Assembly: GCF_000427685.1 (NCBI RefSeq)
Contig: NZ_KE386573.1
Coordinates: forward strand, 2,278,938-2,342,937
Source: Haloplanus natans DSM 17983
GTDB taxonomy: Archaea; Halobacteriota; Halobacteria; Halobacteriales; Haloferacaceae
Reading direction: 5' to 3'
DNA: 64,000 nucleotides
The notes beneath the pieces were generated by a model that saw only the letters and a program-made list of their open reading frames with translations, searched no databases and had not been told where the DNA came from. Of this stretch, positions 33,297-39,870 are shown piece by piece. A program made the position numbers and the translations under genes. The stretch's first letter is position 1, and the number at the start of each line of letters is the position of its first letter.

Positions 33297-34085
33297 ATGG
33301 ACGAGCCACACGTGCTGTTGACGAACGACGACGGAATCGACTCCGTCGGGTTCCGGGCGCTCTACGACGTCCTCTCCGTGTTCGCCGACGTGACTGCGGT
33401 CGCGCCGAACGGCGACAAAAGCGCCGTCGGGCGGGCGATGTCGCGCGAGGTCGAGGTCACGGAACACGACCTCGGCTACGCCATCCATGGAACCCCCGCG
33501 GACTGCGTCGTCGTCGGCCTCGAAGCCCTGTGTCCCGACGTGGATATGGTGGTCGCGGGCTGTAACCGCGGGGCGAACCTGGGCGCGTACGTCCTCGGGC
33601 GCTCGGGCACCGTCAGCGCCGCCGTCGAGGCCGCCTTCTTCGACGTGCCAGCCATCGCCGTCTCGCTGTACGTCCCCGGCGCCGATGGGGAGTGGCAGGA
33701 GAAGGCGAACGATCCGCTGGACTACCGCAACGCCACCGCGGTGACGAGCTATCTCGTCGATCACGCCCTCGGTGCCGGCGTGTTCGAGCAGGCCGAGTAC
33801 CTCAACGTCAACGCTCCCATCCACCACGAGGGCGACGACCCCGCCCCCATCGAAATCACCGACCCCTCGACGCTCTACGACATGCGCGCCGAACGCGACG
33901 GCGAGCGGATTAGCCTCACCGACAACGTCTGGGCGCGGATGCGCGACGGCGACATCCCCGACCCGCAGGGCACCGACCGTCGGGCCATCGTCGAAGGGCG
34001 GGCTAGCGTCTCGCCGCTCACCGCCCCCCACACCACTCGACACCACGAAGCACTCGACGCGCTGGCACAGACGTATCCGAAATAG
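33297..34085 (+). CDS. surE: 5'/3'-nucleotidase SurE
   Basis: 262 residues. Metal site VLLTNDDGIDSVGFRAL (Asp-Asp), APNGDKSAVGRAMS (Ser), HGTPADCVVVGLEAL, and MVVAGCNRGANLGAYVLGRSGTVSAAVEA (Asn). Dephosphorylates nucleoside monophosphates and possibly polyphosphate. Slightly longer than bacterial SurE. ATG 33297, 47 bp after the Rsm22 gene. Confidence 0.93.
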   Translation: MDEPHVLLTNDDGIDSVGFRALYDVLSVFADVTAVAPNGDKSAVGRAMSREVEVTEHDLGYAIHGTPADCVVVGLEALCPDVDMVVAGCNRGANLGAYVLGRSGTVSAAVEAAFFDVPAIAVSLYVPGADGEWQEKANDPLDYRNATAVTSYLVDHALGAGVFEQAEYLNVNAPIHHEGDDPAPIEITDPSTLYDMRAERDGERISLTDNVWARMRDGDIPDPQGTDRRAIVEGRASVSPLTAPHTTRHHEALDALAQTYPK

Positions 34086-34190
34086 GGGCACCGGGCCGCG
34101 AAGCCCACCGGCGCCGCGATTTCGACGCCGTGGGGCAGGTGAAGACGAGGGTCATTCGGACGGGTACGTCGGCGGCGACCACCAACGACT

Positions 34191-34901
34191 ATGACGCCAC
34201 CGGGCGAGCATCCTGATATGCACGGGACGTTCGTCGACCTCCTCGCGGGGAATCTGGACCACGCGGCCGCGTTCGACGGCGAGTTCGACGACCTGCAGGA
34301 GGCACAGCACCCCCACACCGTCACCGTCTGCTGCTCCGATTCGCGCGTGCTCCAGGATCACATGTGGGGCAACGACGAACCCGGTCGGGTCTTCACCTGC
34401 GGCAACATCGGCAACCGCGTCGTTCAGCGGGCCGGCGACGGCGACATCGTCTCGGGCGACGTGCTCTACCCGCTGGCGCACACGGGCACCGAGACGGCCG
34501 TCGTCGTCGGCCACACCGGCTGTGGCGCCATCACCGCGACGTACGACGCCCTGACCGACGGCGTCGCCGACTTGCCGGGGATCGAACACTGTCTCGATCT
34601 GTTGAAACCCCCCCTCGAACCCGGCGTCGAGGCGCTCCCCGACGACCTGAGCCGACCCGAGTCGATCAACCACCTCGTCGAGTACAACGTCGACCGGCAG
34701 GTCGACCGTCTCGTCGGGAGCGACGACGTACCCGCCGACGTGGAAGTCGTCGGCGCCGTCTACGACTTCCAGGACGTATACGGCGGCGACCGGGGGGAGA
34801 TTCACGTCGTCAACGTCGACGGGGAGCGGCGCGTCACGGCCCTGCAGGAAGCCTATCCAGTGATCGCCGACCGGATCGGCCGGGTGTGGGAGTACCGATA
34901 G
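34191..34901 (+). CDS. Beta-class carbonic anhydrase
   Basis: 236 residues. Zinc ligands Cys48 (TVCCSDSR, with catalytic Asp50 and Arg52), His108 and Cys111 (VVVGHTGCGAI). Reversibly hydrates CO2, supplying bicarbonate to cytosolic carboxylations. The LPGIEHCLDLLKP insertion and the C-terminal VVGAVYDFQDVYG are as in type-I archaeal/bacterial enzymes. ATG 34218 (MHGTFVDLL) is an equally plausible start, 9 residues in. Confidence 0.92.
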   Translation: MTPPGEHPDMHGTFVDLLAGNLDHAAAFDGEFDDLQEAQHPHTVTVCCSDSRVLQDHMWGNDEPGRVFTCGNIGNRVVQRAGDGDIVSGDVLYPLAHTGTETAVVVGHTGCGAITATYDALTDGVADLPGIEHCLDLLKPPLEPGVEALPDDLSRPESINHLVEYNVDRQVDRLVGSDDVPADVEVVGAVYDFQDVYGGDRGEIHVVNVDGERRVTALQEAYPVIADRIGRVWEYR

Positions 34902-34979
34902 GGGTACCGTAACTGTCCGGCTTCCGCTGAGAGGCGTCTCGGCTCACCGGAAGAGGTCGTGTGGCGCCGGATCGACGCG

Positions 34980-35372
34980 TTACTCTTTCGCGGCACGCTT
35001 GAGGAAGACGAGCGCCGCGCCCAGAAGCGTCACGTTCTGGAGGAAGGAGGTGAGTTCCTCGTCGCGGGCGTCCGCGTCAACGGCCCAGAAGTCGTGCATG
35101 ACGGGCGTGACACCGAGGAAGAACGTCGCCACGCTGGCCGCGGAGAGGCGGGGGAGTTTCCAGAGGCCGATACCGAGACTGCCGCCGAGGAGGAGCCCAC
35201 TCGACGCCGGAACGAGTGTCTCAGGGAACGGGACGCCCTTGTACTCCGCGTAGTCGATTCGACCGTCGAGGTTCGTCAGGTTTCGGAGCGCGAGGACCGC
35301 GAGCCCACTTGCGAAGAGGAGTCGGCCCAGCAGGGGCGGCGTGCCGTCGTCTGTCTCGTCGTCGGACATCAA
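34980..35372 (-). CDS. DoxX family membrane protein
   Basis: 130 residues, four hydrophobic helices (LLGRLLFASGLAVLALRNL, ETLVPASSGLLLGGSLGIGLWKL, LSAASVATFFLGVTPVMHDFW, LTSFLQNVTLLGAALVFLKR). The FLQNVTLLGAALVFL C-terminal helix and SLGIGLWKLPRLSA are DoxX-like. The family includes thiosulfate:quinone oxidoreductase subunits and membrane redox partners; the role here is unknown. Start may be ATG 35372 or 35369. Confidence 0.8.
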   Translation of the reverse strand: MMSDDETDDGTPPLLGRLLFASGLAVLALRNLTNLDGRIDYAEYKGVPFPETLVPASSGLLLGGSLGIGLWKLPRLSAASVATFFLGVTPVMHDFWAVDADARDEELTSFLQNVTLLGAALVFLKRAAKE

Positions 35373-35423
35373 TCACTCGGACGGGCGCGAGCGATTTAAT
35401 CCTCGCTGTTTCCGACGCGCCTG

Positions 35424-35550
35424 CCGCTATCGAACCACCCGTTCTCCGACTGCGTTCGCTTCGGCGATGGGACAGCGAACCGTCCGCAGACGAGATGCGT
35501 ATTACGGAAGTGCAAGGAGAAAGCCCCGTGCTTTAGCGCGGGGATGAATC
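35424..35550 (+). mobile_element. Relic right end of an IS200/IS605-group (TnpB/IS1341-type) element
   Basis: At 35524-35543 the hairpin CCCCGTGC ttta GCGCGGGG (one G-T pair), followed by ATGAATCC, is the kind of terminal hairpin that closes TnpB elements in haloarchaea, where it is also the 3' part of the guide (omega) RNA. Upstream in frame, ...DSEPSADEMRITEVQ followed by GESPVL and stop (35534-35536), reads like the degenerate C-terminus of TnpB. The rest of tnpB is gone. The hairpin is a strong match to pattern; the protein relic is weaker. Confidence 0.55.
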
Positions 35551-35562
35551 CGACACTACCTT

Positions 35563-36435
35563 TCACCCGTTCGGTTTCCGTTCCTGATCGGGGTGGTCGG
35601 AGATGAAGACGCTCGTGTTGTCCGGAACGTCGTCGGTCACCCAGGAGTTCGCACCGATACTCACGTGGTCACCGATCGCTACCGGCCCGAGGACGTTGCT
35701 GCCGGCCCCGATGACGACGTGATCGCCGATGTCGGGATGGCGCTTGTAATCTTTCGCCAGCATGTGTTCGTCCCCCTCCTCTTCCTCGAAGTGGAGTGCG
35801 CCCAGCGTCACGTTCTGGTAGATCCGGGCCCAGTCACCGACCGTTGCCGTCTCGCCGATGACGACCCCGGTCCCGTGGTCGATGAAGAAGTAATCGCCGA
35901 TCTGTGCGCCGGGGTGGATGTCGATCCCCGTCTCGCCTTTTGCGTACTCGGCGAGTTCGCGGGCGTACGCGAAGTGGTCCGCCTCGTAGAGAACGTGTGC
36001 GACCCGGTGGGTCAGGATGGCCTGGAATCCGGGATACGATCGAATGATCTCGCAGTAGCTCTTCGCGGCGGGGTCGCCCTTGTACGCGGCCTCGACGTCC
36101 TTTTTGAGCGCGGTTCGAATCGCCGGCAACCGGTCGAGCGTCCCGTCGACGACCCCGGTCAGGTCGGCCGCGTCGCGATCCGAGTAGGCCGTGACGCCTT
36201 TTTGTATGCACGTCCCGAGTTCGGTCAAGCGGCGACGGGTTTCGGCGGGGTCGTCTAGCAGTTCCGTCGCGTTCCAGCACCGGGGGAACAGGAGCTGTTT
36301 GAGAAGCAGTGGTTCGTCACGCAGAAAGTCGCGGCGTGGATACTCCCGTGAGACATCCGTCGGGAAGGGCGATTCGTCCGCTCGATGAGCCTCGACGAGT
36401 TCTCGGTGAGCGTCGCCGGTGTAATCGTACGCCAT
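35563..36435 (-). CDS. cysE: Serine O-acetyltransferase (EpsC/CysE-like)
   Basis: 290 residues. An N-terminal helical domain (to about 120) is followed by the left-handed beta-helix: IHPGAQIGDYFFIDHGTGVVIGETATVGDWARIYQNVTLGAL, and IGDHVVIGAGSNVLGPVAIGDHVSIGANSWVTDDVPDNTSV. The HG of IDHGTGVVIGETA is the catalytic His in the SAT family. Makes O-acetylserine from serine and acetyl-CoA for cysteine synthesis. ATG 36435 (MAYDYTGDAHRE). The frame runs to 36477 into the relic region, so this start is preferred. No cysteine synthase gene is adjacent. Confidence 0.88.
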   Translation of the reverse strand: MAYDYTGDAHRELVEAHRADESPFPTDVSREYPRRDFLRDEPLLLKQLLFPRCWNATELLDDPAETRRRLTELGTCIQKGVTAYSDRDAADLTGVVDGTLDRLPAIRTALKKDVEAAYKGDPAAKSYCEIIRSYPGFQAILTHRVAHVLYEADHFAYARELAEYAKGETGIDIHPGAQIGDYFFIDHGTGVVIGETATVGDWARIYQNVTLGALHFEEEEGDEHMLAKDYKRHPDIGDHVVIGAGSNVLGPVAIGDHVSIGANSWVTDDVPDNTSVFISDHPDQERKPNG

Positions 36436-36483
36436 ACGTATAACTGTCGACGCCGTCGAGGAACGTAGTTCTTCCACTTCCGG

Positions 36484-36561
36484 CCCCGACAGCCTGAAGA
36501 CGGTTACTACGAGGCCATCGAACTGTCGAGAGTCTCACTCGAACCAACCGGCGAAAAGTGA
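36484..36561 (+). pseudogene. PIN-toxin C-terminal remnant 1
   Basis: The final codons read ...EDGYYEAIELSRVSLEP followed by TGEK and stop at 36559-36561. They match the tail of the second remnant (YEDIGVSRVPLEPTDEE), so both derive from VapC-like PIN toxins. Only the last 25 codons remain. The 52-bp repeat that copies the chorismate mutase 3' end begins 2 bp after the stop. Confidence 0.5.
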
Positions 36562-36563
36562 GA

Positions 36564-36615
36564 GTGAGACTGCGGTGGCTGCCGATTTTCCCTTTGTTCC
36601 ACCTCGTTCAACTCG
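36564..36615 (+). repeat. Copy A of the chorismate mutase 3'-end repeat
   Basis: 52 bp matching 38129-38180 at 47 positions (core CCGATTTTCCCTTTG). In the copy at 38129 this DNA is the genuine 3' end of the chorismate mutase gene (reverse strand ...ELNKVEQRENR stop). Here it has no gene attached. Same orientation as copy C, 1565 bp away. Confidence 0.8.
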
Positions 36616-36627
36616 CTAAAATCCACC

Positions 36628-36774
36628 ATGGATGGCTTCGGAAGGATGACGCCGTTCGACGCGTTCCACGCGGCGACGGCGGAGACGCGGGGGATGGACC
36701 TACTCTCGTCGGAAAAAGACTACGAGGACATCGGGGTATCGAGAGTGCCGTTGGAGCCGACCGACGAGGAGTGA
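36628..36774 (+). pseudogene. PIN-toxin (VapC-like) C-terminal fragment 2
   Basis: 48 codons from ATG 36628: MDGFGRM, TPFDAFHAATAETRGMDLL, SSEKDYEDIGVSRVPLEP, TDEE, stop. TPFDAFHAAT with its Asp, and LSSEKDYEDIG, are the last two conserved blocks of PIN-domain ribonucleases of the VapC family. The first two-thirds of the toxin and any antitoxin are missing, so it cannot be active. Confidence 0.7.
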
Positions 36775-36804
36775 ACATCCGCAATGTCTGATGGAGACGC
36801 CTGA

Positions 36805-36884
36805 TAGTGTTTATTGTAACTGGTTACCGGTGAGTCGCCAAGACGGCCCGGCGACCCACCGGTACTGACTTACAACAAACACTA
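36805..36884 (+). mobile_element. Palindromic mini-element 2 (MITE-like), 80 bp, TGA target duplication
   Basis: TAGTGTTTATTGTAA at the left and TTACAACAAACACTA at the right (14/15), with inner arms ACCGGTGAGTCGCC / GGCGACCCACCGGT. TGA at 36802-36804 and 36885-36887. Same length, target and termini as the copy at 23130. Confidence 0.87.
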
Positions 36885-36910
36885 TGAAACGCCGGAAATC
36901 GGACTTCTCA

Positions 36911-36958
36911 GCGAGACTCTCTTTGCTCTACCTTGTTCAGGTAGCTGAAATCCATTAT
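36911..36958 (+). repeat. Copy B, degenerate chorismate mutase 3'-end repeat
   Basis: CTCTTTGCTCTACCTTGTTC recalls CCCTTTGCTCCACCTTGTTC in copy C. The following GTAGCTGAAATCCATTAT matches the sequence after copy A (CTCGCTAAAATCCACCAT) better than the gene copy. It lies between the PIN remnant/mini-element block and the MazF module. Confidence 0.5.
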
Positions 36959-36980
36959 ACTTCGAGGCGAAACAATCTCT

Positions 36981-37027
36981 GTGGGTAATAGTGGGCAAGA
37001 GTTATTCCATAGTGGGTCATAGTGGGT
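36981..37027 (+). promoter_or_regulatory. Phased GTGGG repeats upstream of the toxin-antitoxin genes
   Basis: GTGGGT at 36981, GTGGGC at 36991, GTGGGT at 37012 and 37022, most within AATA/CATA-GTGGG units: spacings 10, 21 and 10 bp put all four on one face of the helix. The last repeat ends 7 bp before the antitoxin ATG. The likely role is an operator for antitoxin autoregulation. Confidence 0.5.
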
Positions 37028-37033
37028 AACGAG

Positions 37034-37270
37034 ATGAAAGTCGACGCCCACGACCTGCGAACGAACGAGACGGACGACCGAGGTCGAATCTACCTCGGAA
37101 CTGAGTACGCGAACAAACGCGTCACGGTAGCCGTCGTAGAGATTGAATCCGACCGTCCGGACGACGAGGAACTCGCAGCGGCGTACCGCGAGGCCTCCGA
37201 GAGTGCGGAAGCGCTGACCGAGGACTGGGACAACGTGTCGGGCGAAGCGTGGGCTGGGCTGGATGAATGA
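37034..37270 (+). CDS. Putative antitoxin of the MazF/PemK pair
   Basis: 78 residues, acidic: MKVDAHDLRTNETDDRGRIYLG then a short strand-rich N-terminal domain (ANKRVTVAVVEIE) and an acidic helical tail (DEELAAAYREASESAEALTEDWDNVSGEAWAG). The build (small DNA-binding-like N-terminus plus acidic toxin-binding tail) and the 4-bp overlap with the toxin gene identify it as the antitoxin. I recall similar haloarchaeal proteins under an unnamed DUF. ATG 37034 is preferred over the GTG at 37022, which lies in the repeat. Confidence 0.7.
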   Translation: MKVDAHDLRTNETDDRGRIYLGTEYANKRVTVAVVEIESDRPDDEELAAAYREASESAEALTEDWDNVSGEAWAGLDE

Positions 37271-37620
37271 GCGAGGGAGTGGAAATTCGACGTGGTGACG
37301 TAGTCATCGTTCGTCTCGACCCTGCTGAGGGTCACGAGATGAAGAAGACACGACCAGCGGTGGTCGTCCAGAACGACGTTGGAAACCAAAATTCCAGTAC
37401 GACCATCGTCGCGCCCGCAACTGGTACGCACCGTGGCTACCCCTTCGAGGTACCTGTCGAAGCAGACGACTCTCCGTTCGAGAAGGACTCCTCAATCCGT
37501 CTCGACCAAATTCGTGTCGTATCCGTCGAAAACCGGATTCACTCGGTCGCCGGAAGTCTCGGTGGGGAGACGATGAACGAGGTGGACGACGCATTGAAAC
37601 TGAGCCTCGGACTCGATTAA
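37267..37620 (+). CDS. PemK/MazF family mRNA interferase toxin
   Basis: 117 residues. EIRRGDVVIVRLDPAEGHEMKKTRPAVVVQNDVGNQNSSTTIVAPATGT is the standard MazF N-terminus with the catalytic Arg (TRPAVVV), followed by EVPVEADDSPFEKDSSIRLDQIRVVSVENRIHSVAGSLGGETMNEVDDALKLSLGL. It cleaves RNA at short motifs when freed from its antitoxin. Noticeably lower GC than the surroundings, consistent with transfer. Starts in the antitoxin stop (ATGA). Confidence 0.88.
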   Translation: MSEGVEIRRGDVVIVRLDPAEGHEMKKTRPAVVVQNDVGNQNSSTTIVAPATGTHRGYPFEVPVEADDSPFEKDSSIRLDQIRVVSVENRIHSVAGSLGGETMNEVDDALKLSLGLD

Positions 37621-37702
37621 GCATCGGTCGAACAGGAATGGCGTGGGATTTTAGCGAGTGTACGTTCGCTTTCGGGAGGCCATCAACGGTCGATACAATA
37701 TC

Positions 37703-38002
37703 TCAGCCCGGACATCGGTAAAAGACACACCCGAACATGAAATACAACGGAACTGCCCCCGAGACGAGCAGGAGACCAACTGTAACGAGCGCTTTCGATG
37801 TCGTACGCGAGAAACGACTGAACGGATACATAACCGCTGCGACCAACATGGCCAAAACACCGACGACAGCGAGGGCGAATACTCCAATCATGCCGACCCC
37901 CGGAAACTGACCGGGAAGCAACGCGAATTCGACGATATTGACGACTAAAACGGCTCCAACTAGAGCACTTCCGGCTTTGAGAAGTTTACCGAGTCGGCGC
38001 AT
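37703..38002 (-). CDS. Small membrane protein of unknown function
   Basis: 99 residues from ATG 38002 (MRRLGKLLKAGSALVGAVLVVN). Three hydrophobic helices (about 8-25, 34-55, 71-91) and four Cys/charged residues near the end (FGCVFYRCPG). The frame is open to 38095, and that extension (MRPSYRRDTTREITF...) is basic and probably not translated. Its GC is close to 50%, far below the neighbours, so it is likely horizontally acquired with the toxin-antitoxin genes. Confidence 0.6.
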   Translation of the reverse strand: MRRLGKLLKAGSALVGAVLVVNIVEFALLPGQFPGVGMIGVFALAVVGVLAMLVAAVMYPFSRFSRTTSKALVTVGLLLVSGAVPLYFMFGCVFYRCPG

Positions 38003-38128
38003 ACTCTTCAAAATCCTCCCGACGACGGTTGTCAACTTTCTGTTCGTTAGAAACGTGATTTCTCGGGTCGTATCCCTTCGATACGACGGACGCACTTCGG
38101 CTGAATCGACTGCCAGACGATGCCGTGG

Positions 38129-38180
38129 GTGAGACGGCGGCGGCTACCGATTTTCCCTTTGCTCCACCTTGTTCAACTCG
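38129..38180 (+). repeat. Copy C: chorismate mutase 3'-end repeat (gene copy)
   Basis: The repeat unit at the right border of the accessory segment, 47/52 identical to copy A. It contains the chorismate mutase stop (38144-38146) and last 12 codons, so it is probably the original target. Confidence 0.8.
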
Positions 38181-38431
38181 ATCAGCAGCCGAAAAATCGC
38201 CTTCACGAGGTTCGCGTCCACGTCGAACGTCTCGGCGTTCCGTCCCGCTCGCTCCATCACGCGGGCCTCCTGTGACTCGTCGGTCGTCGGCAGGTCGCGT
38301 TCCTCTTTCACCTGCGCGACGGTGCCCGCGACGTACGTTCGGCGGGCGATGAGTTCGACGAGTTCGTGGTCGATTTCCTCGATCTCCTCGCGGAGTTCGG
38401 AAAGCGACATCTCCTCGGTCGCGTCGCTCAT
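38144..38431 (-). CDS. aroQ: Chorismate mutase, AroQ class
   Basis: 95 residues, all-helical: MSLSELREEIEEIDHELVELIARRTYVAGTVAQVKEERDLPTTDESQEARVMERAGRNAETFDVDANLVKAIFRLLIELNKVEQRENR. LREEIEEIDHELVELIARR and the AxxVAxxK helix carry the active-site Arg/Lys of AroQ mutases. Converts chorismate to prephenate. ATG 38431 overlaps the aroK stop by 4 bp (ATGA), so it follows aroK in one operon. An earlier ATG (38473) lies inside aroK. Confidence 0.9.
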   Translation of the reverse strand: MSDATEEMSLSELREEIEEIDHELVELIARRTYVAGTVAQVKEERDLPTTDESQEARVMERAGRNAETFDVDANLVKAIFRLLIELNKVEQRENR

Positions 38432-39339
38432 TCGATCACCCGTGCGCCGTCCGTTCGTGTCGTTGTCGGCCATGTGTCACCCTCTCGTTGACTCCAGTGG
38501 TCGCGTACGCGCTCCAGTCCGTCCCGTTCGCCGACGGCGACGACGCTCGGGCCGGTGCCCGAGAGCGACACGCCGTCGGCGTGTGGCATCGCCTCCACCG
38601 CGGGATCGGTCGGAAACCCGAGCGCCGCGGAGAATGCCAGCCCGTTGACCGTCATCGCCTCGCCGTACCGGCCGTCGAGCGCCAGGTCGGCGACGAGGTC
38701 GGCCATCGGCGCCACCCGCTCACAGCGTGCCACGTCGGCGTCGGCGCTGAACGCGCGGGCCGGCGGCGTCCAGACGAGAACGTCCCAGCCGACCTCGTCG
38801 CGAGCGAGCAGGTCGTCCGCCGCGTTGTCGGTGACCGTGACGCCGCCGAGCATGCTGGCGCTCGCGTCGTCGAACGCGCCGGTGACGGTGACGCCGGCGT
38901 CGCGGGCCGCCCGCACGCCGATGCGGCAGGCCTCCTCGCGGTCGATCCGGGCGTCGGTACCGTCGCCGGTTTCGCCGGTGTCTCGAGCCGCCACCGGCGT
39001 CTCGCCGACGGGGACGGAAAGCGCCGACAGCGTCGCGAGCACCGTCGCGTTCGCGGCGGCGCTCGAACTCTTCAAGCCCGCGGCCATCGGCACGTCGCTC
39101 TCGGTGCGGACGTGTCCGCCCTGGCCGTCGCCGAAGCGCTCGACGACGCGTTCGACACACCGGCGGACGAGTCGGGTGTCGCCGTCCGGGGCGCCGGCAA
39201 TCGTGCCCTCGACGGTCCCGGAGTCGTCGAGTTCGACCCGGGCAGTCGTCTCCGCGTCGATTGCGAAGGCCGATCCGACGCCCGTCGCGAGGGCGTTCAG
39301 GACCGTGCCCGCGCCGAGCGCGGCGGCCTCACCGTACAT
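38428..39339 (-). CDS. aroK: Shikimate kinase, archaeal GHMP type
   Basis: 303 residues, GHMP-kinase fold unrelated to bacterial AroK: YGEAAALGAGTVLNALATGVGSAFAID at the start, phosphate loop VPMAAGLKSSSAAANATVLATLSAL (SSSAA), and a C-terminal SLSGTGPSVVAVG (GTGP). Phosphorylates shikimate with ATP. A CATAACTAT-like box (minus strand, near 39363-39371) is about 28 nt before ATG 39339. First gene of aroK-aroQ. Confidence 0.93.
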   Translation of the reverse strand: MYGEAAALGAGTVLNALATGVGSAFAIDAETTARVELDDSGTVEGTIAGAPDGDTRLVRRCVERVVERFGDGQGGHVRTESDVPMAAGLKSSSAAANATVLATLSALSVPVGETPVAARDTGETGDGTDARIDREEACRIGVRAARDAGVTVTGAFDDASASMLGGVTVTDNAADDLLARDEVGWDVLVWTPPARAFSADADVARCERVAPMADLVADLALDGRYGEAMTVNGLAFSAALGFPTDPAVEAMPHADGVSLSGTGPSVVAVGERDGLERVRDHWSQREGDTWPTTTRTDGARVIE

Positions 39340-39377
39340 ACGGAACCCCGCGCGGAGCGGATAGTTATGCCTGCCGG

Positions 39378-39869
39378 TTAGCGGACGAACCGCGATCCCA
39401 GGGCGCCGGCGCCGCCGCCGACGGCCGTCGTGACGGCGCCGGCGACGAGCAAGGGGCCGACGGCCGCCGAGGGCGCGTATAGCTGTCCGGTGCCGGGTCC
39501 CGACAGCGCCGCAAGGCCCAGGAGGCCGAGCCCAGCCATACAGAAGAAGCCGACGAGGGCGCCGCCGCCGGCGACGCCGGCCGCCGCGCTCCGGTCCGCG
39601 AACCGGGAGCCGGAGAGCAGTCCGAGCACCGCGGCGAGGACGGGGCCGACGACGAGGAGGGTCACCGTCGTCTGGAAGACCGACAGCGCGAGGAAGACGG
39701 GGCCGAACGTCTCGGGGGCGGACCCGGTCGCGGCGGTGACGAACTGGGTGCGTGCCCAGTCGCCGGCGACGAAGCCGACGACGCCGAGGGCGGCGCCCAC
39801 GAGCGCGAACACCGCGACGATCAACCCCGCTTGTCGACGGGCCGAGGGGAGGGCGCTGGGGCCGGACAC
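39378..39869 (-). CDS. Membrane protein of unknown function, paired with a lipoprotein
   Basis: 163 residues with four hydrophobic helices (about 15-37, 49-75, 90-115, 130-155). GTG start 39869 (VSGPSALPSARRQAG). Small residues dominate (Gly/Ala), with no enzymatic motif. It follows the lipoprotein gene by 1 bp, so the two are probably expressed together. Not recognised further. Confidence 0.65.
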   Translation of the reverse strand: MSGPSALPSARRQAGLIVAVFALVGAALGVVGFVAGDWARTQFVTAATGSAPETFGPVFLALSVFQTTVTLLVVGPVLAAVLGLLSGSRFADRSAAAGVAGGGALVGFFCMAGLGLLGLAALSGPGTGQLYAPSAAVGPLLVAGAVTTAVGGGAGALGSRFVR

Positions 39870-39870
39870 G

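Noticed and set aside
34902-34979. GTACCGTAACTGTCCGGC...CCGGAAG as another mini-element
   Set aside because: Only weak tip similarity (CCGTAACTG) and no matching right end or target duplication.
36628-36774. Active VapC toxin
   Set aside because: Only the last 48 codons exist and the first catalytic acidic residues are missing.
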